Notes: generated by a model from the sequence alone, not told the origin. Numbered from the stretch's first letter, positions 1 to 9,126 are shown. The stretch is 51,556 bases of DNA from Chitinophagaceae bacterium (GCA_025360525.1 JANYCA010000062.1:1-51556); one strand, 5' to 3'. A program made the numbers and translations.

Positions 1-1091
1 CGCATCATCCGATGGTCCCTATTTTTTACATCAAAATCTACAGAGGTAATACCTGCACATTTGGGAATTACCAAACTCTCATGGCCGCCCCAGCTTACCG
101 CCATCATTATGTGTTGCAGGCTTTCGCAAAACCGTTCTATAACTTGTAGTGATGCTGGTTTAAAATAGAAACTCATCAAGCCGCAGGCGCCCTTCATTTG
201 TTGCTTTGCCAACTGTAGTTGCGGAAAGTTTTCGTCAAAAGGAAAAAGCACTTCTTCTATTTTTGGGTTTTGTTTTAAATAGTCAATTACCTTAACCGTT
301 GTTTTACTTATATGCTCCAGCCGCATGGGCAAAGTGCGTAATCCCCTGATCAGCAGCCATGCATTAAACGGCGAAATACCACTACCAATATTCATGTATT
401 CGCTGTTGAAAATACGTTCTATCATTTGGCTGCTGCCGCTCAAAACTCCAGCCACTGTATCGCTGTGTCCACCAATATATTTGGTTGCAGATTGCAGGGT
501 AAGATCAATACCAAAATCAATTGGTTTTTGATAGAGGGGTGTGCAATAACTATTGTCAATGATGGTTACAATATTTTCAGCTTTGGCAAGCTCTGCAACC
601 GCCTTTAAATCCTGCAAAGCAAAATCCCAACTATTAGGACTTTCCAAATAAATCACCGTTGTATGTGGTAAAATGGCACGTTCAAAATTTTCAATAGTTC
701 GTCCGTCAATGTAAGTTGTGGTAACATTAAACCGGGGCAATATTTCATCAAACATTTTTCGTGCCCAGGTATAAGGCTTATCAACCGAAACAATATGATC
801 GCCGGCTTTTACATTCGCCAGCACGGCAGCAAATATAGCAGCAGCGCCACTGTTAAACACCAGGCAGTCTTCTGCATTGTCGAGGGCGGCCAGTTTTTTC
901 CGGAGTATATCCACCGTTGGGTTTAGCCCACGGCTGTAGAGATACGAGGAATATTCATCGGCAAATGCCTTGCGCATATCATCCACTTTATTAAATACAA
1001 AATTGCTACTTTGCACAATGGGTGGCGCTACCGCATTAAAATAGTTTTCCCTGTCTTCGGCCAATTCGTTGATGATGTAGGAGATGTCCAT
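1..1091 (-). CDS. Cys/Met-metabolism PLP-dependent enzyme (partial, C-terminus beyond window)
   Basis: The complementary strand reads from ATG at 1091 through the window edge without a stop, giving 363 residues of a family that is usually near 380-400, so little is missing. It is a fold-type I PLP enzyme of the cystathionine gamma-synthase / methionine gamma-lyase group. Visible signatures are the YSRGLNPT substrate-binding stretch near residue 52, ESPNSWD, the IIDNSYCTP segment with the PLP-ring aspartate, and SATKYIGGHSD with the Schiff-base lysine at residue 204. The usual YGGT loop is replaced by YTWAR, so the exact reaction (beta- or gamma-elimination, or transsulfuration) is not certain. 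It starts 9 nt after the stop of the amino-acid permease gene on the same strand, suggesting an operon for uptake and breakdown of an amino acid, possibly sulfur-containing. Confidence 0.85.
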   Translation of the reverse strand, partial: MDISYIINELAEDRENYFNAVAPPIVQSSNFVFNKVDDMRKAFADEYSSYLYSRGLNPTVDILRKKLAALDNAEDCLVFNSGAAAIFAAVLANVKAGDHIVSVDKPYTWARKMFDEILPRFNVTTTYIDGRTIENFERAILPHTTVIYLESPNSWDFALQDLKAVAELAKAENIVTIIDNSYCTPLYQKPIDFGIDLTLQSATKYIGGHSDTVAGVLSGSSQMIERIFNSEYMNIGSGISPFNAWLLIRGLRTLPMRLEHISKTTVKVIDYLKQNPKIEEVLFPFDENFPQLQLAKQQMKGACGLMSFYFKPASLQVIERFCESLQHIMMAVSWGGHESLVIPKCAGITSVDFDVKNRDHRMM

Positions 1092-1100
1092 AGTGCTCAA

Positions 1101-2426
1101 TTATTTTCGGTGTGCTACAAAATAAATTACCACAAATGCAGCCAGTACTCCCACCCCAATAATGGCTGCTGTGGGGTCTGCAATGGCAATGCTGGTGCCT
1201 ACAAACAAATAGGCACTCATAAAAAGGATGGGCAGCAATGGGAATAGTTTCATTTTGTAAATACCGGTATTATCGAGTTCTTTTGTTTTTTTACGAAACC
1301 AAAAGATGGTGGCACTGCTGAGTACCATCCCAAAGCAATCTAAAAAAATGGTGAAGGTTAAAATCTTTTCAAACTGTTGGCTAAAGAATAGAATGACCAT
1401 GCACATAGCGGCAAATACCGTTAACGAAAAGGTAAGCACACCTGTTTTTTCATTTCGTTTGGCAAACGCTTTAGGCAAACTACTATCATCGCCCATGGCA
1501 TACATAACACGGGGGTTGCTCATGAGTAATCCGTTTACATAGGATAGTACACCCAAAAATAAAAATACCGAAAAAATACGGGCACCGGTTATTCCAAAAA
1601 TTTTATCAATCACCACATAAGCGATCTCTTTTTCTCCTTTCATTTGGTTGAAACCAATCAGGTTGTAGTAACTAAGATTTACCAGTAAATACAGCACTAT
1701 AATAATGATGATGCCAATAAAAATACCTCGTGGAATATTTTTGGCCGGCTGATCTACCTCATTACCAAAGTTGATGGTTTGCTGATAACCACCGTAGGTA
1801 AATGAAACTGCAATCAGGCTTACACCAAGGCTTTTCACCCAATCAATCCAGTTATTATTTGCATTGTTTACAACCGCAACAGAAGCATCATTTACTGCAT
1901 ATTTACCGGGGAAAAACAAGGCTGCAATCAATACTACAATCATGGTTATTTTTATCACCATTAAAATGTTTTGAGCCATCGAACTCATTTTCAGTCCTCT
2001 TAAATTAATGATATAAAAAAGGATGATGGCTCCCATGCTCACGAGTGCTTTGTCAATATCAGAAAAATTACCGGGAAATAGTTTTAGCAGATAACCACTT
2101 CCAATTAAGGCAACACCACTAAGGCTTGCGGCATTGCTAACCAATATTAAACAGTTGATGGCAAAGGCAATACTAGGGTGATAAGCTTTGGCAAATACTT
2201 TGTAATAGCCACCGGTAACGGGATAGCGGCTCCCAATTTCTGCATAGGTTAATGCGCCGCACAACGCAACAATACCACCCACTATCCAGGCGCTGAAATA
2301 TACAGAAGGTGCAATTGCATCTTTAGCGCTGGTGGCTGCAGTTCTAAAAATACCCATTCCAATAACCAGTCCTACTACTATCATTGTAAAAGAAAACAGG
2401 TTCAGTTTATTAGTTTTTGTAACCAT
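1101..2426 (-). CDS. APC-superfamily amino acid permease
   Basis: This 441-residue protein is almost entirely hydrophobic, with about twelve predicted membrane helices. It opens with the typical APC first helix (MIVVGLVIGMGIF, near residues 15-27), the glycine-rich unwound substrate site, followed by the conserved ALTYAEIGSRYPVTGGYY segment of helices 2-3. Length and topology fit the APC/LAT family of amino-acid transporters in the inner membrane. It is the first gene of a two-gene operon: the PLP-dependent Cys/Met-type enzyme starts 9 nt downstream. I infer that it imports the substrate of that enzyme or exchanges it for a product. Substrate specificity cannot be read from the sequence. Start at 2426 is the only ATG before the first helix. 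Confidence 0.88.
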   Translation of the reverse strand: MVTKTNKLNLFSFTMIVVGLVIGMGIFRTAATSAKDAIAPSVYFSAWIVGGIVALCGALTYAEIGSRYPVTGGYYKVFAKAYHPSIAFAINCLILVSNAASLSGVALIGSGYLLKLFPGNFSDIDKALVSMGAIILFYIINLRGLKMSSMAQNILMVIKITMIVVLIAALFFPGKYAVNDASVAVVNNANNNWIDWVKSLGVSLIAVSFTYGGYQQTINFGNEVDQPAKNIPRGIFIGIIIIIVLYLLVNLSYYNLIGFNQMKGEKEIAYVVIDKIFGITGARIFSVFLFLGVLSYVNGLLMSNPRVMYAMGDDSSLPKAFAKRNEKTGVLTFSLTVFAAMCMVILFFSQQFEKILTFTIFLDCFGMVLSSATIFWFRKKTKELDNTGIYKMKLFPLLPILFMSAYLFVGTSIAIADPTAAIIGVGVLAAFVVIYFVAHRK

Positions 2427-2593
2427 GCTTGGAAGATAGTGTAATTTTTGAAAGAGGTAAAATTAGGGTCTGTTGAAACTTAATTATCTTTTTAATAAAA
2501 TTGAAACAGGTTTAAAATAAGCAAGCGTATACCAGATGATATAAAATGGCAAATAAACATTTTTTTTACCCAACATCCACATCCTTATTCTAC

Positions 2594-2601
2594 TAAATTT
2601 G
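2594..2601 (+). promoter_or_regulatory. -7 box for the 2619 gene
   Basis: TAAATTTG matches the Bacteroidota -7 consensus TAnnTTTG and ends 17 nt before the ATG at 2619, so the leader would be very short. No clear TTG -33 element sits at the expected distance. Confidence 0.5.
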
Positions 2602-2618
2602 TACAAAATATTACCATT

Positions 2619-3014
2619 ATGAAAAAAGTATATCAGTTAGCCGCATTAATAATTGCGTTTTTACCAACGATTGGTTTTGCACAAACAAAATTGGCTGTAT
2701 GGCCCCAGATGAAAACATTTCATTCCTATATGGCTGCTACTTTTCACCCTGCTGAAGAGGGAAACCTGCAACCATTAAGAGAAAAAGCCGATAGCCTTTA
2801 CAACGCTGCTAAAAACTGGCAGGCATCTGCAATACCGTCCAATTATAAGCCGACAGAAACTTCAGCAGCATTGACGAAACTGGTAAAACAATGCGCCAGT
2901 GTAAAAAAATATGTGGATGCTAAAATGAGCGACAAAGATTTAACGCATTTAATAACCGAGGCACATGAAATTTTTCACAACATAGCCGGCGAATGTAAAA
3001 AAGCCGATGAATAA
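2619..3014 (+). CDS. small periplasmic His/Cys-containing protein, unknown function
   Basis: 131 residues with a clear signal peptide (cleavage after GFAQ, residue 22). The mature part looks all-helical. It carries histidines in FHSYMAATFHPAEEGN (near residues 35-50) and HEIFHNIAGEC near the C-terminus, plus Cys92 in VKQCASV. The arrangement, with His-rich segments in the first and last helices of a short four-helix-like protein, is reminiscent of the cytochrome b562/c' fold. There is no CXXCH, so covalent haem is not expected, and I do not assign a function. A good -7 box lies 17 nt upstream. It precedes the cobalamin riboswitch-receptor unit by about 430 bp and is probably transcribed separately. 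Metal or haem binding is a guess. Confidence 0.75.
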   Translation: MKKVYQLAALIIAFLPTIGFAQTKLAVWPQMKTFHSYMAATFHPAEEGNLQPLREKADSLYNAAKNWQASAIPSNYKPTETSAALTKLVKQCASVKKYVDAKMSDKDLTHLITEAHEIFHNIAGECKKADE

Positions 3015-3083
3015 CGGGAGAAAATTATTTAAAGGATAATTAATTTAGACCGCAAAAGATTGCCATGTTTAGTTAGACTCCAT

Positions 3084-3307
3084 TTACTTCTTTGCCTTGA
3101 TGCAAAGAAGTAACAAGAAAGATCAAGGCTTCATAAAAAAGACTAAAAATTTGAATGTCTGGCTAAAATGAAATTAGCTCCAACTTCATTACTTGGCTTG
3201 GCTTTGGTGCAACTTACGGGCAAATTGCAATCCCGGTCAACTGTAACAACAATTTCATTTCTTAACGCCAAACTTTCAAATTTCCTTAACGTCTTTTTTA
3301 TGAGGCC
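3084..3307. repeat. palindromic intergenic element, copy A
   Basis: Fills most of the gene-free stretch 3015-3445. It opens with a perfect 11-bp hairpin (TTACTTCTTTG at 3084-3094 and its complement at 3103-3113) around a CTTGAT loop core. Next comes GGCTTCATAAAAAAGAC at 3127-3143, which matches the inverse of 3291-3307 at 16 of 17 positions. A second copy with the same order of parts lies at 36110-36275. No ORF of note is inside. It behaves like a non-coding, structure-forming repeat family, or a MITE without visible transposase. Confidence 0.7.
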
Positions 3308-3445
3308 GGCAAAGAGTAGGCGACCTGGTTTATTATCCGAATAACTTATAGTGAGAGCCGCTGCAACTCAGTGTCTCTTGTTTTTTGTAACCAACAGTGC
3401 AGTTATTAATTTGGCAGATGAAAATTATAACGGCACTTTTGCAGC

Positions 3446-3637
3446 GCTGTTGGTTTCTCCGCCTCAAGGCGGAGAATTAAAAGGGAAGTCCGGTGAAAGA
3501 CCGGCGCTATCCCCGTAGCTGTAAACCCCTGTCCCCTAAAGGGGGATAATAAAGGTTCTGATAAACTTTGCCACTGTCTCTATAGCTGGGATGGGAAGGC
3601 CATCAGATCCGGGTAAGCCAGAAAACCTGCCAACAAG
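3446..3637 (+). ncRNA. cobalamin (B12) riboswitch
   Basis: Contains the ordered conserved boxes of the Cobalamin riboswitch: GGGAAGTCCGGTGAAAGACCGG, split here as a GTCCGGTG/GACCGGC hairpin, then GCTATCCCCGTAGCTGTAA, a variable arm, CCACTG, GGGAAGGCC, GGGTAAGCCAGAA and ACCTGCC. The closing stem P1 can be drawn between TGTTGG (3448-3453) and CCAACA (3630-3635). Extra hairpins at CTCCGCC/GGCGGAG and CCCCT/AGGGGG fill the variable arms. It lies about 135 nt upstream of the BtuB-like receptor gene, so adenosyl- or methylcobalamin binding should switch off expression of the receptor. A short ORF drawn through it is not a gene. Confidence 0.95.
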
Positions 3638-3773
3638 CATATTTATCATTCACGGCTTTCGGGCGAAAGGCATGGAGTGTAAGCGCTGCAAGGCATTTAT
3701 ATTTCACGGTATTGGCGTGCAAACCCATTATCATTTTTCCACGAAAGCAGTTACAAAAAACATTTTCTATTAA

Positions 3774-5735
3774 ATGAAAAAGAAAATTTTTATTGTGGCT
3801 GCTGTATTATTCAGCAACCATTTGCTGGCGCAACATAAGCCGCCTGCACAAGCAACAGACAGCACTGTCAGCAATTTAGATGAGGTAGTAATTACTGCCA
3901 ACAAGTACCCACAAAAACAAAGCAGCACCGGTAAGGTATTAACGGTAATTCCCCGGGCTCAGTTAGAAAACAATACCGGAAGAACGTTGATGCAGGTATT
4001 GAATGAACAAGCCGGTGTAATTATCAACGGGTCGCAAAATGCACCGGGTACCAATCAAACGGTGTACATGCGTGGCGCAGCAGCTGCTAATACGTTGATA
4101 TTGGTTGATGGTGTACCGGTGAACGATGCTGCAGGTATTACAGGTGCGTTTGACCTCAATCATTTTGCAATTGATCAAATAGAAAGAGTAGAAATTCTTA
4201 AAGGAGCACAATCTGTTTTATATGGTTCCGATGCTGTGGCAGGCGTTATCAATATCATCACCAAAAAGCAAAGCGGTAATAAAAAAGCTGGCTTTAATGC
4301 TGTTGCTGCAGGTGGAACTTATGGTACTTTTAAGGGTACTGCCGGCGTTTCCGGTACGGTAGATGCGGTTACTTATAATCTGCAATATTCAAAACTAAGC
4401 AGCAATGGTTTTTCTGCTGCGCAGGATATTGCTGGTAATAAAAACTTTGATAAAGATGGTATAAACCAAGATGCAATTGGATTAAACATTACAGCAAAAG
4501 CAACCAAAAACTGGCAGCTGCGTTTTACCGGCCGCTACAATCAATACAAAGCGGATGTGGATGATGGTGCATTGATCGACGATAAAAATAACATCATTAA
4601 AAATAAAAACTTTCAGGCAGGTTTACACTCATTGTACCAGTTTACCAAAGGAACTTTTACAGTAAATCTAAACCTGAATAATACGGTTCGCAAACTGGAT
4701 GACGCAAGAAATGTTCCTGAAGATCCAAACGATTACGATCCATACAATGCAACTTATAAAGGCAATTCACTTTTTGGAGAAGCATACACTAATTTGAATT
4801 TGCATGAGCATATCGGCTTATTAATTGGAGCAGATTTTCGCAAACAAAAAGCCAATATTCAATCTACCTATGGCAACCTGGGCGATGACAGTTTGCATGC
4901 CTCACAAGTAAGTGGCTATGCCTCTTTCCTGGTAAAATCACTGGGTGGTTTTAATGCAGAAATAGGTAGTCGTTTTACACATCACTCAGCATTTGGAACT
5001 GCCATTACTTATTCCATCAATCCATCTTACCTCATCAATAAAAAGCTGAAGTTATTTGCCAATATCGCAACTGGTTTTAAGGCACCAACCTTGTACAATC
5101 TTGCGTCTGAGTATGGTAATACAAAGCTGAAACCGGAAAAATCAAACTCTTACGAAGCAGGTATTCAGTATGCCAATACTGGTAACACTTTTAATATGAG
5201 GGTAACGTATTTTAACCGCACCATTAATGATGTAATTATTTTTAAATCCTTGTTTGTGGCGCCTTACGGACAGTACGACAATGCAGATAAACAACAAGAC
5301 AATGGCTTGGAATTGGAAGCAGGTTTTCATCCTTCAGAAAAATGGAGTATAACGGCTAACTATGCTTTTGTAAATGGTAAAATTAAAACCACCACCCAAG
5401 GCAAAGACACCAGCTTTTACAATTTGTACCGCAGGCCAAAAAATGCTATCAATACCACGATTGGTTACCAGGCTACCAAAAAGCTGTATACCAGCATTGG
5501 TTTAAGGTGGGTAGATAAAAGGCAGGACGTTTATTTTAATCCAACTACATATGGAACAGAAATTAAAGACCTGAAAGCATATTACAACACGGACATATAC
5601 GCAGCCTACCAGGCTTCTCCTGCAATAAAAATATTTGTTGATCTCCATAACATTACCAACCAGTTGTACTTTGATTTGTATGGCTATAACAGTCGCAGGT
5701 TTAATTTTATGGCAGGTGTTAATGTAAACCTATAG
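3774..5735 (+). CDS. btuB: BtuB-like TonB-dependent vitamin B12 receptor
   Basis: 653 residues. The signal peptide ends at LLAQ (residue 20), a TonB-box-like LDEVVITA follows at 35-42, then a plug domain (about 50-160) with GSQNAPGTNQTVYMRG and ILVDGVPVNDAAG, then a 22-strand-type outer-membrane barrel ending in the aromatic-rich RFNFMAGVNVNL. Length fits BtuB and related receptors, and it lacks the carboxypeptidase-regulatory-like domain seen in the next receptor. The strongest evidence for B12 as ligand is the cobalamin riboswitch in its leader. It would bind cobalamins at the cell surface and pass them to the periplasm using TonB energy. A terminator-like hairpin follows at 5763-5826, so the unit may be monocistronic. 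No BtuF/C/D genes are in the window. Confidence 0.9.
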   Translation: MKKKIFIVAAVLFSNHLLAQHKPPAQATDSTVSNLDEVVITANKYPQKQSSTGKVLTVIPRAQLENNTGRTLMQVLNEQAGVIINGSQNAPGTNQTVYMRGAAAANTLILVDGVPVNDAAGITGAFDLNHFAIDQIERVEILKGAQSVLYGSDAVAGVINIITKKQSGNKKAGFNAVAAGGTYGTFKGTAGVSGTVDAVTYNLQYSKLSSNGFSAAQDIAGNKNFDKDGINQDAIGLNITAKATKNWQLRFTGRYNQYKADVDDGALIDDKNNIIKNKNFQAGLHSLYQFTKGTFTVNLNLNNTVRKLDDARNVPEDPNDYDPYNATYKGNSLFGEAYTNLNLHEHIGLLIGADFRKQKANIQSTYGNLGDDSLHASQVSGYASFLVKSLGGFNAEIGSRFTHHSAFGTAITYSINPSYLINKKLKLFANIATGFKAPTLYNLASEYGNTKLKPEKSNSYEAGIQYANTGNTFNMRVTYFNRTINDVIIFKSLFVAPYGQYDNADKQQDNGLELEAGFHPSEKWSITANYAFVNGKIKTTTQGKDTSFYNLYRRPKNAINTTIGYQATKKLYTSIGLRWVDKRQDVYFNPTTYGTEIKDLKAYYNTDIYAAYQASPAIKIFVDLHNITNQLYFDLYGYNSRRFNFMAGVNVNL

Positions 5736-5762
5736 GAAATTGATCGGATAAATATTTGAAAC

Positions 5763-5826
5763 AATGGGTGCAATTTATTCATTGGCTTTTAATAACGCAT
5801 TTAGTAATTGCATCCATTATTTTTTT
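5763..5826 (+). terminator. terminator-like hairpin after the B12 receptor
   Basis: AATGGGTGCAATT (5763-5775) pairs with AATTGCATCCATT (5806-5818) at 12 of 13 positions with a loop of about 30 nt, followed directly by a T-run at 5820-5826. Placed 27 nt after the receptor stop codon. Confidence 0.6.
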
Positions 5827-5888
5827 ATTATTGAAATTTATACCAGCTAATTGGCGAAACAAAAAAGAGCCGCCTTAGCGGTATCATT

Positions 5889-5896
5889 TAACTTTG
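5889..5896 (+). promoter_or_regulatory. -7 box for the second TonB-dependent receptor
   Basis: TAACTTTG fits the Bacteroidota TAnnTTTG -7 element and lies 33 nt before the ATG at 5930, after the terminator of the upstream gene. This supports independent transcription. No well-placed TTG -33 was found. Confidence 0.45.
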
Positions 5897-5929
5897 GCTT
5901 TTGTATTTAATTTTAAATGAACAACTAAC

Positions 5930-8194
5930 ATGCTTTGTAAGCCGGCCTTTTTTATAGCATTTGTTTTACAACTTTTTATTGCACCCGCTTTTTCCCAATA
6001 TATTTTTAAAGGAAAAATAATCAGTAACGATTCTGTTCCATTGCAGGGCGTAAGCATTACAGTAAACCAGCGGGCAATTTCCAGTTCCGGCAGCAATGGA
6101 AGTTTTGAATTCAACAGCAAAACAGATAGTGTCAGCATTAGCTTTTCTTTTGTAGGCTATCAAACTGTTAGTGCTGTATATGCAGCGACAGAAAATATGC
6201 TTATCAAACTCAACCCATCAGCCGTATTTTTAGAAGAGGCTGTGGTAAAAGCTTATGAAGGCAACACAGCTTTAAAAAATATGTCTGCAACCATAAGTGT
6301 TTTAAACAAAGCCGACCTTGAGCGATACAGCAATACCAGTATTGTAGCTGCAGTAAATACGGTGCCGGGTGTAAAAATGGATGAACGCAGCCCTGGCAGT
6401 TATCGCCTCAGTATAAGGGGCAATTTATTGCGTAGTCCATTTGGTGTCCGCAATATAAAAGTTTATTGGAACGGCATACCATTTACCGATGCTAATGGTA
6501 ATACTTACCTTAACCAGGTAGGCTTCAATAACGTTGGTAAAATAGAAATACTTAAAGGGCCCGGTGGCAGCATGTATGGTGCAGGAACGGGCGGCGTGGT
6601 TTTGTTAAGCACTCCCAACCCCATTAATAATGAACACAGCATTGTATTGAATGCATTGGCCGGAAGTTATGGCACCTACGCCAGTGATATGGCGTATAAA
6701 AAAAGTACAGAAAACAGCAATACATCGCTAAGCTACGCACACCAGCAAAGCGATGGCTGGCGAAATCATACCAACATGCGTAGAGATGTAGCCCAGTATT
6801 CTGGTAGTTTTACCATTAGCAAAAAGCAATCTTTTCACACCAATATTTTTTACAGCGATTTGTATTACCAAACGCCCGGGGGTATTACAAAAAGACAGAT
6901 GGATTCTGCTGCACAACAATCAAGACCTGCCAGCGGATTTTTTAAAAGTGCCGAAACGCAACAGGCTGCCATCTACTTAAAAACCTTTTATGCCGGCTTT
7001 GCAAATGAATATAGTTTTAGTGACCATTGGAGCAATGTCACCAGCGTTTATACCAGCCATACCCAATTTAAAAACCCCAGCATTTTAAACTACCAACGTA
7101 AAACGGAGCAAGGCATTGGCGGAAGAAGTGTTACACAATTCCATCGCAGCAATTTTACATTTCATGCAGGTGGCGAATATCAATATGGCTTTACTTCTAC
7201 CAGAACTTTTGGCAACAAATCCGGTGTGCCGGATACATTACAATTTGATGATGAGATTGCAGCTACTCAATATAATTTATTTGTACAGGCAGAAATGAAC
7301 CTGCCGCATGGCCTTGCCGTAACGGGAGGACTTAGCTACAATAATTTCGGCTATGGATTTACCAGGTTAAATAAACGGCCGGTTAATGAAATAAGTAAAA
7401 CCTTTAAACCGGTGCTGATACCCAGAATTGCTTTGATAAAAAAGTTTGGTAGTAATTACAGTTTATATACTACAATCAGCAAAGGGTATGGGCCACCCAC
7501 CATTGATGAAATTGTACCTTCCACAGGTGTTTTTAATGCAACATTAAATGCAGAAAAAGCTACCAATTTTGAAATAGGAGCAAGGGCAGCAATTCCGGAA
7601 AAATTATACATTTCTGCTGCGTGTTATTTTTTAAAGTTGAACAATACCATTGTTTCAAGAAGAGACAACAGCGGTGCCGACTATTTTTTAAACGCCGGAA
7701 ACACCAGCCAGCAAGGGTTTGAGGTTGCTGTTACGTACTACCCGATAAAGGATGCAGGCAATTTTATAAAAGATTGTAAACTTTGGGTTAATTATACTAA
7801 CATCAGGGCTAAGTTTGATACTTACCAGCAGGGCAACAATAATTATAGCGGAAACAAACTCACTGGTACGGCCCCCAATGTATTTGTATCTGGTGCAGAT
7901 GTGCTCACTAAAATTGGTTTGTACGCCAACTTTACCTACAATTTTACGGATGCAATTCCCCTGAATGATGCCAATACTTTTTTTGCGTCCCAATACAATT
8001 TGTTATTTGCAAGAGTCGGGTATAAAATATCATTGGGTAAAAAAATAGCTGCTGAAATGTATACCACATTTGATAAATCATTCAATTCACCATTTGGGCT
8101 TGGTAACGATTTGAATGCGGCAGGCAATCGTTACTTCAATCCATCAGCACCGCAGAATTTTACCGGTGGATTAAAGCTCCAGTTTAATTTATAA
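5930..8194 (+). CDS. TonB-dependent receptor with carboxypeptidase-regulatory-like N-terminus
   Basis: 754 residues. A signal peptide to about residue 22 (PAFSQ) is followed by a beta-sandwich CarboxypepD_reg-like domain (about 24-105, with GKIISNDSVPLQGVSITV and SFSFVGYQT). Next are a plug (about 115-230; LSIRGNLLRSPFG, GKIEILKGPGGSMYG) and a large outer-membrane barrel ending in NFTGGLKLQFNL. It belongs to the FecA-like siderophore/metal-complex receptor branch rather than the SusC branch: no SusD partner is near and the size is too small for SusC. Substrate is unknown. Position after the B12 receptor suggests, but does not show, a role in cobalamin, iron or another metal complex. It has its own -7 box and no riboswitch. 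Confidence 0.85.
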   Translation: MLCKPAFFIAFVLQLFIAPAFSQYIFKGKIISNDSVPLQGVSITVNQRAISSSGSNGSFEFNSKTDSVSISFSFVGYQTVSAVYAATENMLIKLNPSAVFLEEAVVKAYEGNTALKNMSATISVLNKADLERYSNTSIVAAVNTVPGVKMDERSPGSYRLSIRGNLLRSPFGVRNIKVYWNGIPFTDANGNTYLNQVGFNNVGKIEILKGPGGSMYGAGTGGVVLLSTPNPINNEHSIVLNALAGSYGTYASDMAYKKSTENSNTSLSYAHQQSDGWRNHTNMRRDVAQYSGSFTISKKQSFHTNIFYSDLYYQTPGGITKRQMDSAAQQSRPASGFFKSAETQQAAIYLKTFYAGFANEYSFSDHWSNVTSVYTSHTQFKNPSILNYQRKTEQGIGGRSVTQFHRSNFTFHAGGEYQYGFTSTRTFGNKSGVPDTLQFDDEIAATQYNLFVQAEMNLPHGLAVTGGLSYNNFGYGFTRLNKRPVNEISKTFKPVLIPRIALIKKFGSNYSLYTTISKGYGPPTIDEIVPSTGVFNATLNAEKATNFEIGARAAIPEKLYISAACYFLKLNNTIVSRRDNSGADYFLNAGNTSQQGFEVAVTYYPIKDAGNFIKDCKLWVNYTNIRAKFDTYQQGNNNYSGNKLTGTAPNVFVSGADVLTKIGLYANFTYNFTDAIPLNDANTFFASQYNLLFARVGYKISLGKKIAAEMYTTFDKSFNSPFGLGNDLNAAGNRYFNPSAPQNFTGGLKLQFNL

Positions 8195-8502
8195 AATTCA
8201 TTGGTTGGAATTGGTTTCGATTGTATGCTCGAAAAAAGCAGGAAAAGAAAAAGATGTTATCAAACTATAATTTCAATTTTTGCCTGATTCAATGACTACA
8301 GGAAGCAAATGCAGCAGTAGCGGCGGTGCTTATTGGCCTGGTAAAACTGAACAATCAAATATAAATGGGCAGAAAATAAAAGAGCCCGGCATCAGCAGAG
8401 TCAGGCTCCCCTCTCCGAAGGAGAGGGGCTGGGGGTGAGGTCACACGGATGTAACCGCAGCTTTATACATTTGTAAAAAAAATAATTTCAATAATTGATT
8501 TA
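8195..8502. other. gene-free stretch with a perfect hairpin repeat
   Basis: No supported gene. It holds CCCCTCTCC-GAA-GGAGAGGGG at 8408-8428 followed by GCTGGGGGTGAGG. From general memory this G/C-rich palindrome is a frequent interspersed unit in Bacteroidota. It may act as a transcript end or stabiliser. A -7 box for the next gene lies at 8466-8473. Confidence 0.6.
8466..8473 (+). promoter_or_regulatory. -7 box for the CobC-like phosphatase gene
   Basis: TACATTTG fits TAnnTTTG and lies 29 nt before the ATG at 8503. The expected start of transcription would be around 8480. Confidence 0.5.
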
Positions 8503-9105
8503 ATGGAGATATATCTTATAAGACATACTACACCCTTAGTAGCAAAGGGAGTTTGTTACGGGCAAACAGATTTAGATGTTACCGAAACTTTCATCACCGA
8601 AGCAAACATCATAAAAGCACATTTGCCTTCCACTATTCAGCAGGTTTACAGCAGCCCCTTACAACGTTGTACCAAATTAGCAGCCCATTTGTTTCCGGAA
8701 AAGGATATTCAATTGCAAAATGCGCTGATGGAAATTAACTGTGGCAGTTGGGAGATGAAACGCTGGGATGATATACCCCGGCAAGATATAGAACCATGGA
8801 TAAAAGACTTTGTAAACCTGCGCACCCCACAAGGTGAAAACTATACAGATTTATACAACCGGGTAAAAAGTGCATTTGAGGATATTACCCTAAAGCCATT
8901 GCCAGCAGCTATTGTAGCGCATGGCGGTGTGCTTAGAAGTATTCTGAGTTACATTACCAACACAGCAATAATTGACTCTTTCAATGTATTTAACCTGCAC
9001 TATGGTTGTGTTATTAAAATAGATACAGCCAACGGAAACCGACAGCACAGTATACTCAGCAATATTGCTCATGATAAGGAAACGCACAAGCCAACTGGCT
9101 TTTAG
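8503..9105 (+). CDS. cobC: histidine phosphatase family protein, probable alpha-ribazole phosphatase
   Basis: 200 residues of the histidine phosphatase (phosphoglycerate mutase-like) superfamily. The catalytic RHTTP motif is at residues 7-11 (His8 is the phosphate acceptor), the second arginine is in YSSPLQRCTK, and the second catalytic histidine is His140 in VAHGGVLR. The CYGQTDLDV stretch after the RHG-type motif is typical of the CobC subgroup, which dephosphorylates alpha-ribazole 5'-phosphate in the nucleotide-loop assembly of cobalamin. Its position after a B12-riboswitch-controlled receptor agrees with a salvage role, but no other cob/cbi genes are in the window. A generic phosphatase therefore remains possible. 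It has its own -7 box. Confidence 0.78.
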   Translation: MEIYLIRHTTPLVAKGVCYGQTDLDVTETFITEANIIKAHLPSTIQQVYSSPLQRCTKLAAHLFPEKDIQLQNALMEINCGSWEMKRWDDIPRQDIEPWIKDFVNLRTPQGENYTDLYNRVKSAFEDITLKPLPAAIVAHGGVLRSILSYITNTAIIDSFNVFNLHYGCVIKIDTANGNRQHSILSNIAHDKETHKPTGF

Positions 9106-9126
9106 GAGGTTCCTATGTTGAAAATG

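Noticed and set aside
3591..3773. 60-residue ORF before the B12 receptor gene
   Set aside because: It runs through the conserved 3' half of the cobalamin riboswitch and has no protein-family features.
8195..8502. Second cobalamin riboswitch before the CobC-like gene
   Set aside because: Searched for the GCCACTG, GGGAA and AAGCCAGAAGACC-type boxes; none are present in order.
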